Shown: piece by piece, positions 1 through 11,528 of the stretch | Numbering within the stretch: the first letter of the stretch is position 1 | Layout of the letters: each line of letters opens with the position of its first letter | Origin: Petunia secreta | Taxonomy: Eukaryota; Streptophyta; Magnoliopsida; Solanales; Solanaceae | DNA length: 64,000 nucleotides | NCBI GenBank assembly: GCA_029990175.1 | Contig: JARKIP010000051.1 | Span: forward strand, 3,178,501 to 3,242,500 | Direction: 5' to 3' | The notes under the pieces: model-generated | Seen by the model: the letters and a program-made list of their open reading frames with translations, nothing else | The model's database searches: none | Told to the model about the DNA's origin: nothing | Program-made: the position numbers and the translations under genes

Positions 1-120
1 CAGGTTCAAATAAGCGATTCTAGGACAAGTGTGAACAGACAAATTCGAAGTAAATAACAAGTCAGTAATTTACGATGAGATGATTCCGTCCCAATTAGGT
101 GCACGGTTTTAATTAAATAC

Positions 121-165
<45 letters not shown>
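121..165. repeat. GAT trinucleotide microsatellite
   Basis: About fifteen uninterrupted GAT units. The complementary frame reads as a serine run, but nothing around it supports a gene. The rest of 1-430 is AT-rich and shows no recognisable element. Confidence 0.97.
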
Positions 166-429
166 AAATTCGTTGATGATAGCAGATACAATAACGAGTG
201 AATGTAATACGGTAATGGATAATACAATATGAATATACTTGATCGAATAATGTGATGATAAGATAATAACAGCAACGTATCCGATGTTAACTTAACAATG
301 AGCAGATTGATGAATTATCTTATGTGATTAGAATAACGATGACAAGATCGAATGCAGTAAAATAACGAATAATATAAGCAGCGAATGAAACCAATATTGA
401 TTAAAACGATCAAACGAAAAATAAATAAT

Positions 430-790
430 TTAAAGCAGTAAAAGCTTATTGTATTGAAGAGCCGGAGGGTGGTGCTTCAAATGAAAGAGTTGAGTCCTCA
501 TCCACGTTTGAACCAAGCCACGGCTGAATTTGATACAAGGATTGCTCAAATGACGACAATAATTTAAGGTATGTTGAGAGAATAGAACGAGAATATTTAT
601 GTAGCTGAATGAAGATTGAGAGTAATGCTGCCTTTTGATCAGAGAAACAATGTGTGTTCTCAAATGAGAGTATGAAGTCCTATTTATAGGTTGAAATGAT
701 GAAGAGTTTCAACCCTAGAAGAACTCCACTTTCCCACGTTTCTCTTCCAACAGTTGCACGTTTTCACCCACTACCGCCGAATCCGCTAAA
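430..790 (-). mobile_element. Possible LTR fragment (old retrotransposon)
   Basis: Read on the - strand, this stretch has a clear TATA box (CTATAAATAGG, about 681-692) followed by a long untranslated-looking, pyrimidine-rich leader, the usual look of an LTR promoter and R/U5. A 77-codon open frame (430-663) lies downstream of the TATA box but has no recognised domain. No second LTR, primer-binding site or target duplication was found, so this is an inference from architecture only. It could also be the promoter of a decayed gene. Confidence 0.3.
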
Positions 791-1066
791 TTCGTTCCGA
801 TAAACTTGGGATAAGGACAAACTGCGTTATCCATTGGAATGCTGTCTTCGAAAATATCCGATCGCAATGAGCACATAACCGATCACGGAAGTAAATGAAA
901 CAATTTCTTCCCGACCACAACGATTCCGAAGTCAACTAATGCCTCTTCATAAAATCTAAACCGATGATTGTGATCGAACAGAAATCGACCAATACAATAG
1001 GTTTAGTTTAGTTTAGTTATTCTTTTCCACACTTATTTTAAATTTTACATCATGAAAAAATATTAC

Positions 1067-1140
<74 letters not shown>
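1067..1140. repeat. TAA trinucleotide microsatellite
   Basis: About 25 TAA units, nearly uninterrupted. The flanks at 790-1060 and 1141-1480 are AT-rich intergenic DNA in which I see nothing else. Confidence 0.97.
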
Positions 1141-1145
<5 letters not shown>

Positions 1146-1489
1146 TAAAAATGTCAAATCCTTGCACAAGGAAATCTTGTTAATTGATGAGAATTAACTC
1201 AAAAGATCTCAAGTTACTCAAGTTTTCGAAAGTCAGTAAAAATAAATAAGATTTTCAATATATATAGATTAATGTCGTGTCATAAAAAATAAAATATATA
1301 CTAAGTAAAATTAAATTAAGTTATCTGTCAAAAATAAATTCCTCATGAAATAAGATATAATGACAGAAACAAAGTTAAAAAACAAAAAACAACAAAAAGA
1401 AAAATAAGAAGAAAAAGAAGCGAGAAAAACTAGATTTAGAAAATAAAAAAGGAAAGAAAAGGTAGAAGTTAAAGATGAAGCCTACGGTG

Positions 1490-1740
1490 GGCTAGGATAA
1501 GCCGTGTATAGGTCTTTGTGTTGGTAAGAAAAAAAAAAATCAAAAAACCAATTGCCAGAGGGAATTTCGAACCCAAAGTCATCCGGGTGAAATTGAGCAT
1601 CCTTCATGGCTGGCACCATCTCGTCCTTGTGTACTACGGGTGCCAATTTTAATATTTTTACTTTTTCTCTTATGAAAATATATATATACACAAAATATCG
1701 CCGAAGCTTGCAAGTGTCGTGACACCCAGTACTGCTCATG
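1490..1740 (-). mobile_element. Possible tRNA-derived SINE
   Basis: On the - strand there is a polymerase III B-box-like motif (GGGTTCGAAATTCC, near 1563-1576) about 50 nt after an A-box-like stretch, followed by a T-rich segment. This resembles the head of a tRNA-derived SINE. No target duplication or clean 3' tail was found and the family was not recognised. Confidence 0.3.
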
Positions 1741-1939
1741 TAAATTCGCCTATGTTAAGAGAAGAGAAAGTCTCCCATTAGTAAAGTAAGTACTTTTAAA
1801 CACTGCTTATCCTATATGGAATGAGATATTTTGGAGGGAAATATAACTTTGACTATAACATACTCCAGTCACCATTTTAAATAAAATTTATTCAGTAATT
1901 ATTTATGTAGTTTTGTTTAAAGAAGCTCACTTTGGATTT

Positions 1940-2660
1940 AAGGGTGGTTGTTTGAAATAGCTAAGGTCTAAGTGGCTATTGGGAAATGGTGTAGTGGTAA
2001 AAATTGACCCGGACACATTTATGGACGTGTGTCCGGTTACACGACACAGATAAAGGAGAATGCGAAGATAACAAGTCCTTAGACATGAAAGGCAAGATGA
2101 TCGGTCACCGGACAAAGCTTATCCTCCATATTAGTAAACGGACGCTCTAGACATCAGAAGAATCGGACGAATGCTCGAAATGATAATCATCATGCCCCAG
2201 CTAACTAGGCTTATCTCGAGGCTAACTCATATCTAATCGTCGAGAGACGTGCGAAAAGGGGAGACGTGCTAGTCTAGAAATCATTGCCTATAAATAGCTC
2301 CCTTCCCCCTTATTTGTACATACCCTTAGCTACTCTATACACAAAAAATACTATTTTACTGCTGTTCTTTGTCGCATGTTGGTATTGATTCCTCTTAGTG
2401 TCACAACAACCGGCTGACTCATTCACATTGAAGCCAATTTCAGCCATTTCAGTAAGATTACTTTTTCCCTTATCTTGATTGTCTTGTTACTCAATTTTTA
2501 TTGTTGCTCATTTATTTCTTGTTCTTAACTTTCTTTAACAATATCAATCTGTTGTTTAACCAATCTAAATTCGTTTATATTTGTATTAATCATACTTAAA
2601 ATCTTGATATAAAGAATTGTTTGTGGTCTAAAAATTAAAAATTAAATCGTGTAACCTAAA
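1940..2660 (+). mobile_element. LTR-like region of a decayed Ty3/gypsy element
   Basis: A TATA box (CCTATAAATAG, about 2288-2298) is followed by a leader typical of a plant retrotransposon LTR, and gag-like sequence of the same strand starts about 470 bp downstream. It is probably the 5' LTR of the gypsy remnant at 2773-5203. The LTR ends and the primer-binding site could not be fixed, and no 3' partner LTR is present in the window. Confidence 0.45.
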
Positions 2661-2772
2661 ATAAGAATTTAGGGCATACAATTTAGTGCTCTTCGTGAGA
2701 CCCAAGCAATCTATTTATTCTCAAGTTTTTGGCTCTTGAAGTGTATTCTCAATATGTTTTTCTCCTTGTGAT

Positions 2773-4470
2773 ATGGAAGATCTGTCATCTCAGGTTCCAA
2801 CCGTGGCTATCACAGGCAGGCCCAACCCGAAGACTAATGATTGTACCGCCAGTAAAATCCAAGATGAATGTACGGTAGATCACTCCTCAGGCCATACTCT
2901 AGCCGGACCATTCAAGAACTCGCCAAGGGCTCCTAGAAACAGGAAAGGCGTTGCTGAATCAGGATCCAGTCCTTGAAAGGCCACCCTTATGATTTCATAA
3001 AGCAGGGATAATTGGAGCAAGCAAGCTTTTCGCCGAGCAGGTGGCTATCTATAGAGAAGTGAGTGTTCAGTTGGCCGCTTTGTCCGGTAAAATCAATCAA
3101 AGAATTTCCGTACACCCCAATGTTTCCCCTCATAGGTATTCCGAACTCGTTTTCCTCAGGGCATACTAATGGGGGGACTTATGGCTGGAGTCATATCTGG
3201 ATGGTCGGGTACAGTCACCATGCCAGCGGCTCGAAAACCGCTGTGATTGCAAAGTCAGGAGAGTTGGGCATGTTCAATATCAACAACATTGATGGAAAAA
3301 AAATTAGGGCACTAAAAGTAACACAGAAAATTGATATCAAGAGTTATACGGAGCGACCGTATAAGGCAAGTGCTTCCCTCATGCCAATCTTGAAGAAATT
3401 CAAAATGCCCAATTCGACCACATACAATGATTCAACAGGCCCCACTGACCACATTGTCTCATATATCACTGCGGTCAAGGGGAATGATTTGAAAGAGGAT
3501 GGCATTGAGTCGATGTTGTTGAAAATGTTTGGAGAGACGCGTGTCAAATGAGCATTGACTTGGTATTCGTTGTTTCCCAAGAAGTCAATTAGGTTATTTA
3601 CTGAAATGGCCGAGTTTTTCATTAGGTCCCACACAAGAGCTCAGACGCTCGAGAAGAGGGTTGAGGATATCTTTGACATCTAGCAGGTTGAGTTCAAATC
3701 CATAAAGGAGTTCATAGACCGCTTCTAGAGCGAACGAATACTTTGCCGCATGTAGAAGAGAAATGGGCATCCTTAGCCAATAATTTGAATAGTAATGTTT
3801 TGATGGCCTGCAAAAGGTTGAACCAGGATCTATGGGAGCATCCTATGGCAACATGGGATGATGTTTATTAGGCATGTTGCTAAAAATTAAGGTTGGAAGA
3901 GGAGGAACAGAGATACAATAATTACAAATGCAGGTACTCTAGCTGACCCAGATTAGTCGAGGAGAAGTGAGCCCAATTGGTAAAATCCGAAGGGTCGGCT
4001 TGAACCTTATGATTTATCCCCGCAGTCAGGTCAGGGAGACAAGAGGAAAAATCATAGGAGTTCAATACAAAGGGAGACATAAGAGCCTTCATTGGTATCT
4101 AAAGATCCACCAATGCCCAAAATCTCAGAATTCAACTTTAGTGTGCAACAAGAACTTGTGAATGCTTTGAGGCTAATTGGAGAAAATGTAGTGAAATTCC
4201 CAAAGGAGATGAGAACCGATCCAAGAAAAAGAGATCACAAGTTAGGATGTGATTCTCATGGAGACTATGAATACAAAACTAAACGCTGCGAAGCCCTACG
4301 CTACGAGGTAGTCCACTTGCTCCAAAAAGGGATGGTGAAAGAATTACTAACCGACAAGGGTAGGCAGACATTTTCTATGAATAGAGAAAGTGAGAAGCCC
4401 CTGAGGGATCCTACTCCGAGAAGAATGGGGAATGTCATTTCCGGAGGCTCGAGCTCAATCGAATAATTTT
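2773..4470 (+). pseudogene. Ty3/gypsy gag remnant
   Basis: The translation in shifting + frames matches the plant gypsy gag pattern: a region around 3400-3700 with the capsid-like LTWYSLFP and LEKRVEDIF motifs, then near 4205-4460 a segment with DPRKRDHKLG, C-x-HGDYEYKTKRC and LLTDKGRQ, typical of the end of gag in this superfamily. Several stop codons and frame changes (for example near 3549-3560 and 3680-3730) break it. It cannot make a functional protein. The matching protease and reverse transcriptase fragments follow at once. Confidence 0.75.
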
Positions 4471-4589
4471 TACCTTCGCGAAGGAGTATGCAAAATTCTT
4501 TTCAACTCATGAAAAATAAAGTCAGGATGACAACGGAGATGAGACTGTTTTTGGAGAAGCTGATATAAAAGGAAAGTTGTTTCCTCATC

Positions 4590-4910
4590 ATGATACAATG
4601 GCGATCATCATGCGAGTCCATGACGTCTGTAATCAAATGGGTACTAATAGATGCAGGGAGTTCTTTAAACATCATCCAATCTCGAGTGGTGGAGGAGATG
4701 CAGTTTTCGGACCAAGTCGTCTCGAAGTCAACTATGCTCTCTAAATTTAATAATTCGAGTGTATTGACCCTTGGTAAGATCACCCTTACCACCTACGTTA
4801 AAGGTGTTACTAAGAAAATGGTGTTTAAGGTTCTACGCGAAGACATGACTTATACTATCTTACTTGGGAGGTCATGGATCCATATAGTGGGAGCAGTTTG
4901 CACCAAGTGA
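4590..4910 (+). pseudogene. Ty3/gypsy aspartic protease remnant
   Basis: An open frame of 106 codons contains VLIDAGSSLNII, a variant of the retrotransposon protease active-site pattern D-[ST]-G-[SA]-S in which the residue after Asp is Ala, so the catalytic triplet is damaged (DAG for DTG/DSG). Downstream comes YTILLGRSWIH, the conserved second half of plant gypsy proteases. It belongs to the same decayed element as the gag and RT pieces around it. Confidence 0.75.
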
Positions 4911-4959
4911 TAAAGTTTTCAACTCCTTTAAGGTGCGTGAGATCAAGGTTGAGCATAGG

Positions 4960-5203
4960 ATTGCTCGTGATGTTATTCGGTGACGAAGAGGTTGCCCGAC
5001 TACTCAACAATGGATTTATTTTGGAGGCCAAATATCCAGAGTGGCTAGCTAACATGGTAGTGGTGCCGAAAAAAAAAAAGGGGAAATGGAGAATGAGTAT
5101 TGATTATATTGACTTGAACAAAACATGCCCAAAAGATTCATTTCTGTTGCCACACATCAATCAACTTATTGGTGCAACGCCTAGACATGAGTTGTTAACT
5201 TAA
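4960..5203 (+). pseudogene. Ty3/gypsy reverse transcriptase fragment, 5' end only
   Basis: The frame reads VARLLNNGFILEAKYPEW, VVVPKKKKGKWRMSIDYIDLNKTCPKDSF and LPHINQLI, the start of a gypsy reverse transcriptase (fingers domain). It joins the protease frame after a deletion and stops at about 5203. The YxDD catalytic core, RNase H and integrase are missing, so the element is truncated. The break lies about 630 bp upstream of the NIP2 start codon, so the remnant borders that gene's promoter. Confidence 0.8.
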
Positions 5204-5643
5204 ATACGATACAAGTTGCTCATAACAAAATAAACTGAATCATTAACAGAAGCCCATCTATCTTACTCATATACTAAGATCAAGTTGAATCTTAAATAGT
5301 GAATTGTATGCAAATGAGAGATAATTATTAATGCGACATGCGAATAGGGATATGTTTACCAATTATGATTTGCATTATACCGCATAATTATGTATACTCC
5401 TTTGGGTAGGGAGAGAGTATATGTTGGAAAAGATAGATACATATGCACTTGCATAATCACCCAATAATGCAAATCATGGAAGAAAGCTGTATATCTTTAC
5501 CAACATAAAATATGAAACCAAAATTTTACACACATATGATTGAGTAGCGTGTGTGGGTCCAGACCACGTCCACAGTGAAAACAAATCCAGTATGATAAAT
5601 TGAAGATGGACACTTTTCACCCAACACATATTAAAGTGCATCT

Positions 5644-5654
5644 CTATATATAAG
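5644..5654 (+). promoter_or_regulatory. TATA box of the NIP2 gene
   Basis: CTATATATAAG lies about 180 bp before the NIP2 start codon. Transcription would begin near 5675-5690, giving a 5' UTR of about 150 nt. The upstream part (5204-5643) has no recognised element. Confidence 0.6.
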
Positions 5655-5832
5655 TATATGGGAACAAACAAATTTCATAGAGCTCAGGCACAAAGCATAC
5701 GTTTATTGCTTCAAGTCCCTCGATATATCAATTTCCATATCTCTCTAGGAGGAAGCATAGAGATTTTCCTTTTCTATCTCTTCCATAGCACCATTTCTTA
5801 AACAATTTTGTCCATCTATTAGTCATCAATTA

Positions 5833-8800
5833 ATGGAGAGTGAAATAGGAAACTCTAGCAAAAGCAAAACCCCAAATGAATTTGTGTCTGTTGAAGATCC
5901 AAAGTCGGTCTTGTCCTTCCGTTACCTGCTGTTATTTTTCAAAGAATATTACCCACCGGGTTTTCTCAAGAAGGTATTCAAATCATACATGCATATGCTC
6001 ATTTAGAAATTGTATATCATTAGTACTATATAGTTTAACATATTATTGCATGTTCTTAGTTTATTTTAATGTTATCGTATCGGATTTGCTTTGAAAAGGA
6101 GCTTGTTGATAACTCAACTAAAAGCTTATACATCATCATTTCCTTATTTATTTTCTTTCGAGTTGTGATTATGAAAGTTTTACTTGATGAATGATTATGA
6201 TACATTCAAAGTGAGTTTCATAGGCTCAGAACCCAACATTATATTTTTTACATGAAACCTAGACGTGAACTCAAAATTTAAAAATTTCCTATTTATTGGA
6301 TAACAACATCATAACAATTATACTCATCAAGTTTAAATTCTGATTCCGCCTCTAATAATGCTCGAAGGTAGTAGCAGAAGTAATTGCGACGTACTTGTTG
6401 GTGTTTGTGACATGTGGTGCAGCAGCAATTAGTGGGAGCGATGAACACAAAGTGTCGAGACTTGGAGCCTCCATAGCAGGTGGACTCATTGTCACTGTCA
6501 TGATATATGCTGTTGGACATATCTCTGGTGCTCATATGAACCCTGCTGTTACCTTTGCTTTTGCCGCCGTGAGACATTTCCCATGGAGACAGGTTGGCTT
6601 CTTATTGTCTTTCTATTAATTTTGTCCTCATCCTATATTTTGTTTTGATATCCTTCGGGTGGCACGAAGGAAGCTAAACCTCTGAGGCGAGCTTCTCCAT
6701 AAATTTGGGATAAGAGAAGGCTAGCTAGTGCTCAGGTGGGACATGGATACCACAGGAGCTATATGTGTCATTCACATTTAGGGTTCAATTTAATTTCGAA
6801 AATTGGTCAACTTGACTCTCAAAAAATAAAATCTATCAAATAAATGGACCGGAGGGAGTAGTTGATATCACTACAGAAATAATACTAAGTATTTCTTTAT
6901 TTTATTTCACCCCACCTTTTTAATATAGTCCGTCTCAACAAAACACGTATTTCTATATTTGAACATAATTTAACTTAATCACATTTTACCCTTGATGTCT
7001 TTCTTTCTTAAGGAGTAGATAATCTAAATCTAATTTAACCATGAAAGAATTTAACGGTCAACTCAAAATTTTAAAGCAATGGGTCCAAAAACAAGTGTAT
7101 AATTCTCTATTCCTTCATCGTTAGTTCTCGCAGCAAGGAAGGGAAAGAGATCATTAGTACTGCCGTGGGCTAGTTCAAATATTTTTCACCTTTAATGAGT
7201 AGGCTGGAGGTTCGAATTACATGATGAAGATTTCATATATACATATACACACAAATCTATACTAAATAGATTGTTTAAACATAAACCGAGAACTTACTTG
7301 TCGTTCTCGTAAGCAGAAGCGGTAGGATCTTGAACCGTGGCTGGAATTACTGGCCGTCGGTGGCTGTCACGTGCTTGACAAATCAACTCCTTTATCCACA
7401 GTCTAAACACTAGTTTATTTGAGAGAGATAGAAATAGTAGTAGAGAAATCCGTATAATTTATCTGAATCTATTATTGTATTTATAACTGTATAAAACAAT
7501 AGTTGTCCTCTTATAAGACTCTATCATGTAACTTATTTTTTTACTTGGATAGACATTAAGAGCACCCTTTATGGGTGGACTCTTTTATTCAGATAAATCC
7601 AACATATGAAGTTAAAGAAATGAATAGTTGATCACTAAGAAAATAGAGTTTTTTTTGGTAAATAAATGTGCTTCATAGAAGGTCCATTAATTTACAACCA
7701 CGGACATTTGGGAATGGCAATGCAGGGTTTATAAGTGGTCCAGCAGATGACCTGATATACACCTGGTGATTTTGATAGGCACATGATAATTAATTGGTAG
7801 TCATAACTCTTTGTCTAGATTTAAAAGTTCTTAGAATAGCTTGCTCCAGAATTTGTAGATCCACAATTATGTCACCCAATAATGTCGAATATTTAGTATG
7901 CTTGTTGGGTGCATCCCTTTCATTTATATTTATTGCATGATGAGTTTTAGCTAGTTATTGCGTTAATTAAGGTGCTTTACCCTTTCTTGTTTCCTATATT
8001 GACCATAACATATGGACATGTTATTCACAACTCTTGCCTAGTTAAATTTGAAAAAGTAACGCAAGCTGTATGGTTGTTATAATTTGACTTGGAGCGGAGT
8101 TTAAGAAATGTGGTAAGATTTTTGAAATATGTGGTTCAAAATAAGTCATACATAAATATGTGGCTATAAAGTATTTTATTAAGGGTAAATTAGTAGTTTC
8201 AACTCAAGAATGTTTCCAAATTTGGAATTGTGTCATTCTTTTTGGAACGAACTAATGAAAAAACTATGACAACCATTTTGGAAATGAAGGGAATAGTATA
8301 TATAAGGACTATAATATGTATACAAGGACTGTCTTATCCAAAACGAAAGCTGTGAACTTAAATGACTTGAATAGAGTACTCATTTCCCTAGAGGAAGTAT
8401 AAAAAAATTGATTTTGTAGTTCTTTAACAAATTGCAGTTTTAGTTATGTATATGATCTTTTCAGAAGAAATCATTGAAAAACCAATATTAGTGATTTGCA
8501 AAAATAATATATACGTATATAAAATTACTCGTAGGATCGTTTTCTTCCATTCAAATTGTAAAAGATGTAGGAAATCATTTCCTGAACGTTCATAAAAAAA
8601 AAAATTAATGCCTCATTTTAAATGTTCTTTTAATTATATGACTGTTTTTGGGGTAGGTTAAAAAGTAATACACGATTTATCTTTATATGGTCATCTATTC
8701 AAATTGTAGCTATTCATAGAGAGATCATTTCCACATTTAAAATCTAAAGTACCTACTTATATAGGTTTAACAAACAAATTAAATCAAAGCACTAAGAAAA

Positions 8801-10802
8801 ATACAAATAATTATGACTCAATCACTCTATAGTAGTCATGCTCTGTAGAAGCCTTTGTTATAACAAAAAGTTTTCTTTAAAACTAGTCTTTCATTTTATG
8901 ATGTATATTATATTATTTCTACTACAGTACCTGTATTCGAACAAATGACGTCATTATAAATAGGTCTAACGGTATAACAATTTCTTCCTGAACTAACTTG
9001 CCAAAGGATGGGAATGGCATGGCCAAATTTAATACTCCACCATCACCTCATTAACTCTCTATTTCATGGTTTTGGGCTCCATGACTTATATTGTTTCATA
9101 TAAAGGACCCATGGCCATTGATTTCATTTGCTTCTTCCATCTAATAAACTCGGAAGCCCATCTTGAATAATCAATGATGATGCCTCCTTAGCATTAGTAC
9201 TGCAAGAAGAAAAGAGAAAAAAATGATTCCACATATTGTAAAAGAATTACTATAAACTTATCTACATCATTGAATATTACATCAAATTAAACAGTTCAAC
9301 CTAGAGACATACATATTAAATCAATAATACATAACTCTTAACATTAAAAAAATTCAAATGCAAGACACATATCGATCTTGCACTCATTTATTTGTGCGAA
9401 CATAAAATGCTAACTACAATTATATATGTTGTATATTATATGTTCTCTACAAGAGCACCTTACGATAACATCCAAAAACATCAAGGACAAGTCATATACA
9501 AAGGTCTGATTACAAACAATAGATATGGATAAAAAGTTTCCCTTAACAAAAGGCTGAAACGTCTAAATTGGTTCATATTTTTTTAAGGTACCATTATATG
9601 CAGCAGCACAACTGACAGGAGCAACCTCGGCTGCATTCACTCTGAGGATATTGCTTCACCCTATAAAACAAGTGGGAACTACATCTCCCTCTGGGTCGGA
9701 CATTCAAGCTTTAATCATGGAAATTGTAGTAACATTCTCTATGATGTTCATCACCTCTGCAGTTGCCACTGATACCAAAGCTGTAAGAATCAGTGATCTG
9801 TTTTCTGTTAGAATTGTGTGATAATTTCATCTAAAAATTTAAACAATTAAGAAAAATCGCATTTTTATACACACAACATGTGAATTTACTTTTTTGATAG
9901 GTGACAACAAGACCTAATTAAACAGTACGTCTATATAAGTTACAACATATCTTAAATTATGTTATTATCCTATCAAAAATTTAACCTATTTGAGAAAACA
10001 ACTAAACAAGATTTTTATTTAATTACTTCTTAAATAAAAAAATATTATTTTCCTATGTGTTTAACAGGTCGGTGAACTGGCAGGCATCGCAGTTGGTTCA
10101 GCCGTGTGCATTACTTCTATCTTGGCGGGGTAAGTGGTGGTCCGTTCCATGCATTATGAATTAAAATTAAAAAAATATTTATAGAGTTTGCCAAAAAAAA
10201 AAAAACTCAAAATATCAACAAATACTAAGTGTTGAACTCATATTGGAAAGTACAATGGATTGGTAATGAAAATCATACTCCATCCGTTCCAATTTATGTG
10301 TCCACATTTCCTTATTCGTCTGTTCTAAAAAGAATGGCAGCATTCTAATTTGGGTAACAGTTTAACTTCAAAATTACAGTTTTGCCACTACTGAAATAAT
10401 TTACAACCATACAAATATCTTTGACTTATTTAACACCACAAGATTCAAAAGTCTTCCTTTATTTCTTAAACTTTGTGCCGAGTCAAACTATGACACATAA
10501 AATGAAACGGAGGGAGTATTTTTTAATTAATTGGCTGAACCATAGTATTTGTTGTAAGGCCGGTTTCAGGTGGATCAATGAACCCAGCAAGAACGATCGG
10601 ACCTGCATTAGCTAGCAATAATTTTAGAGCAATATGGGTGTACATAATTGGACCTGTTTTTGGAACATTACTTGGAGCTTGGTCTTATAATTTCATAAGG
10701 GTCACCGATAAACCAGTACATGCAATAGCACCAGGACACTCATTCTCATTTAAACTTCGAAGAATGAAGAGCAATGATGAAGAACAAGGGGCTAATAATT
10801 AA
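5833..10802 (+). CDS. NIP2-1: NIP2/Lsi1-type aquaporin, candidate silicic-acid channel (5 exons)
   Basis: Plasma-membrane channel of the NOD26-like intrinsic protein family, group III, whose known members pass silicic acid and other small metalloids such as arsenite. Exons: 5833-5973, 6368-6592, 9588-9782, 10068-10129, 10559-10802; 288 residues, the normal length. All joins are GT-AG and keep frame; the last acceptor (TTGTAAG before 10559) restores the conserved GPVSGGSMNPAR. The first NPA is at residues 105-107 and the second at 216-218, with exactly 108 residues between them. The aromatic/arginine filter positions are G85, S204, G213, R219, the G-S-G-R set of rice Lsi1. The N-terminus (about 47 residues) and C-terminus are hydrophilic, as usual. 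Intron 2 is 2995 bp and holds repeats; intron 4 contains a Stowaway MITE. The substrate is inferred from the family; the gene structure is read directly. Confidence 0.95.
6797..6858. mobile_element. Partial Stowaway-type MITE in NIP2 intron 2
   Basis: One end only: sequence with a GACTCTC motif (6812-6818), as in the intact copies elsewhere, runs into the terminal CCGGAGGGAG followed by TA. The opposite terminal repeat is missing. Confidence 0.6.
7290..7610 (+). repeat. Dispersed repeat, copy 1 (inverted copy at 48335-48625)
   Basis: This part of NIP2 intron 2 is clearly similar to the reverse complement of 48335-48625. Shared landmarks, in order, are AAGCAGAAGC, CCGTCGGTGG, CACAGTCTAAA, TGTATTTATAA and AAGAGCACCC. 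In the reverse orientation TTATAAATAC could act as a TATA box, so an LTR or other promoter-bearing element is possible. The class was not identified. Confidence 0.7.
8080..8305. mobile_element. Degenerate Stowaway-like sequence in NIP2 intron 2
   Basis: It starts near GACTTGGAGCGGAGTTTAAG and ends with ACAACCATTTTGGAAATGAAGGGAATAG, both similar to eroded MITE ends seen elsewhere in the window. A related eroded stretch lies at about 26250-26325. The terminal repeats no longer match well. Confidence 0.4.
8306..9587 (+). other. NIP2 intron 2, 3' part, no further element seen
   Basis: AT-rich intron sequence ending in TTTTTTTTAAG at the acceptor. I see no gene, RNA or intact mobile element here. 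Confidence 0.6.
10278..10516. mobile_element. Stowaway-type MITE in NIP2 intron 4
   Basis: A 239-bp element bounded by the inverted ends CTCCATCCGTTCC and GAAACGGAGGGAG, each side flanked by TA, the Tc1/mariner target duplication. It makes up more than half of intron 4 (10130-10558) and ends about 40 bp before the acceptor, close to where the branch point should lie. Confidence 0.9.
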
Positions 10803-11310
10803 GACCCTCTAATTGTCTGTGATATATACTTTGGTTGTATATTTCTTCTGCTTTAGTGAAGCTGCTGTAATATAATTGTATCATCTGCACTTTTAATGTA
10901 TATAGTAGTTTGTATGCATCTGAAGATCTTGTTGTATTGCAAACTAGAGATCTGATTTAAAAGATCTGAATATACAACGTAACGTGTGTTCGATCAACTA
11001 GGTTATATATATACCCAAAGAGAGTTTTCATTAAATTAAATGACCAGGTACAATATTTAAGTCGTCACGACATGTACGTGTCTATGTCGAGTAAGTGAAT
11101 ACTCCATTCGAAATGAAGGTGGCCACATTCCGTCAAATTAAACTCGCAGAGATAAACTACCATTGGCAGATGGTGGGTAGTATAATCGGAGGTGTGGGGG
11201 TGGAGAAGGGGGAAGTCATTGGCTCACGTTATGAATAAATGATGTCGGATGGTCTTAAGTATTTCATTTGAATTTTTATATATGAGCGAAGTGACGACGA
11301 TTTGGTCTTG
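10803..11310 (+). other. NIP2 3' flank
   Basis: The first 150 bp are T-rich and probably hold the 3' UTR and polyadenylation region. The remainder is low-information DNA reaching the copia LTR. No gene is seen. Confidence 0.5.
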
Positions 11311-11521
11311 TATAAAAAAATGCAACCACGTTGTTTCATTCAATAATACAACCACATATATATACATCTCAATGGAGAGATTTTGCTCTGTAGTAAAACA
11401 CTAACTCTATCTAGCTACAACTTTATCTAAAGTTGGTATTTGATCTAATCTAACTAGTAGTATACATCTGTAATTTTAAGTTTCAATCTATGTACAACAG
11501 ATAGATATTGACTTCTCAACA
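11311..11521 (-). repeat. Copia 3' LTR
   Basis: Similar to 15377-15605. On the - strand it starts TGTTGAGAAGTC at 11521, right after a purine-rich tract (CACCTTGAGGGGGAG, 11522-11536), the expected polypurine tract for second-strand priming. Confidence 0.85.
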
Positions 11522-11528
11522 CTCCCCC

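Noticed and set aside
7141..7260. Possible SINE with a GGTTCGAATTA B-box-like motif in NIP2 intron 2
   Set aside because: No 3' body, tail or target duplication; one motif is not enough.
10568..10802. NIP2 exon 5 starting at the TTTCAG acceptor (10569)
   Set aside because: It breaks the reading frame and removes GPVSGGS; the acceptor before 10559 restores both.
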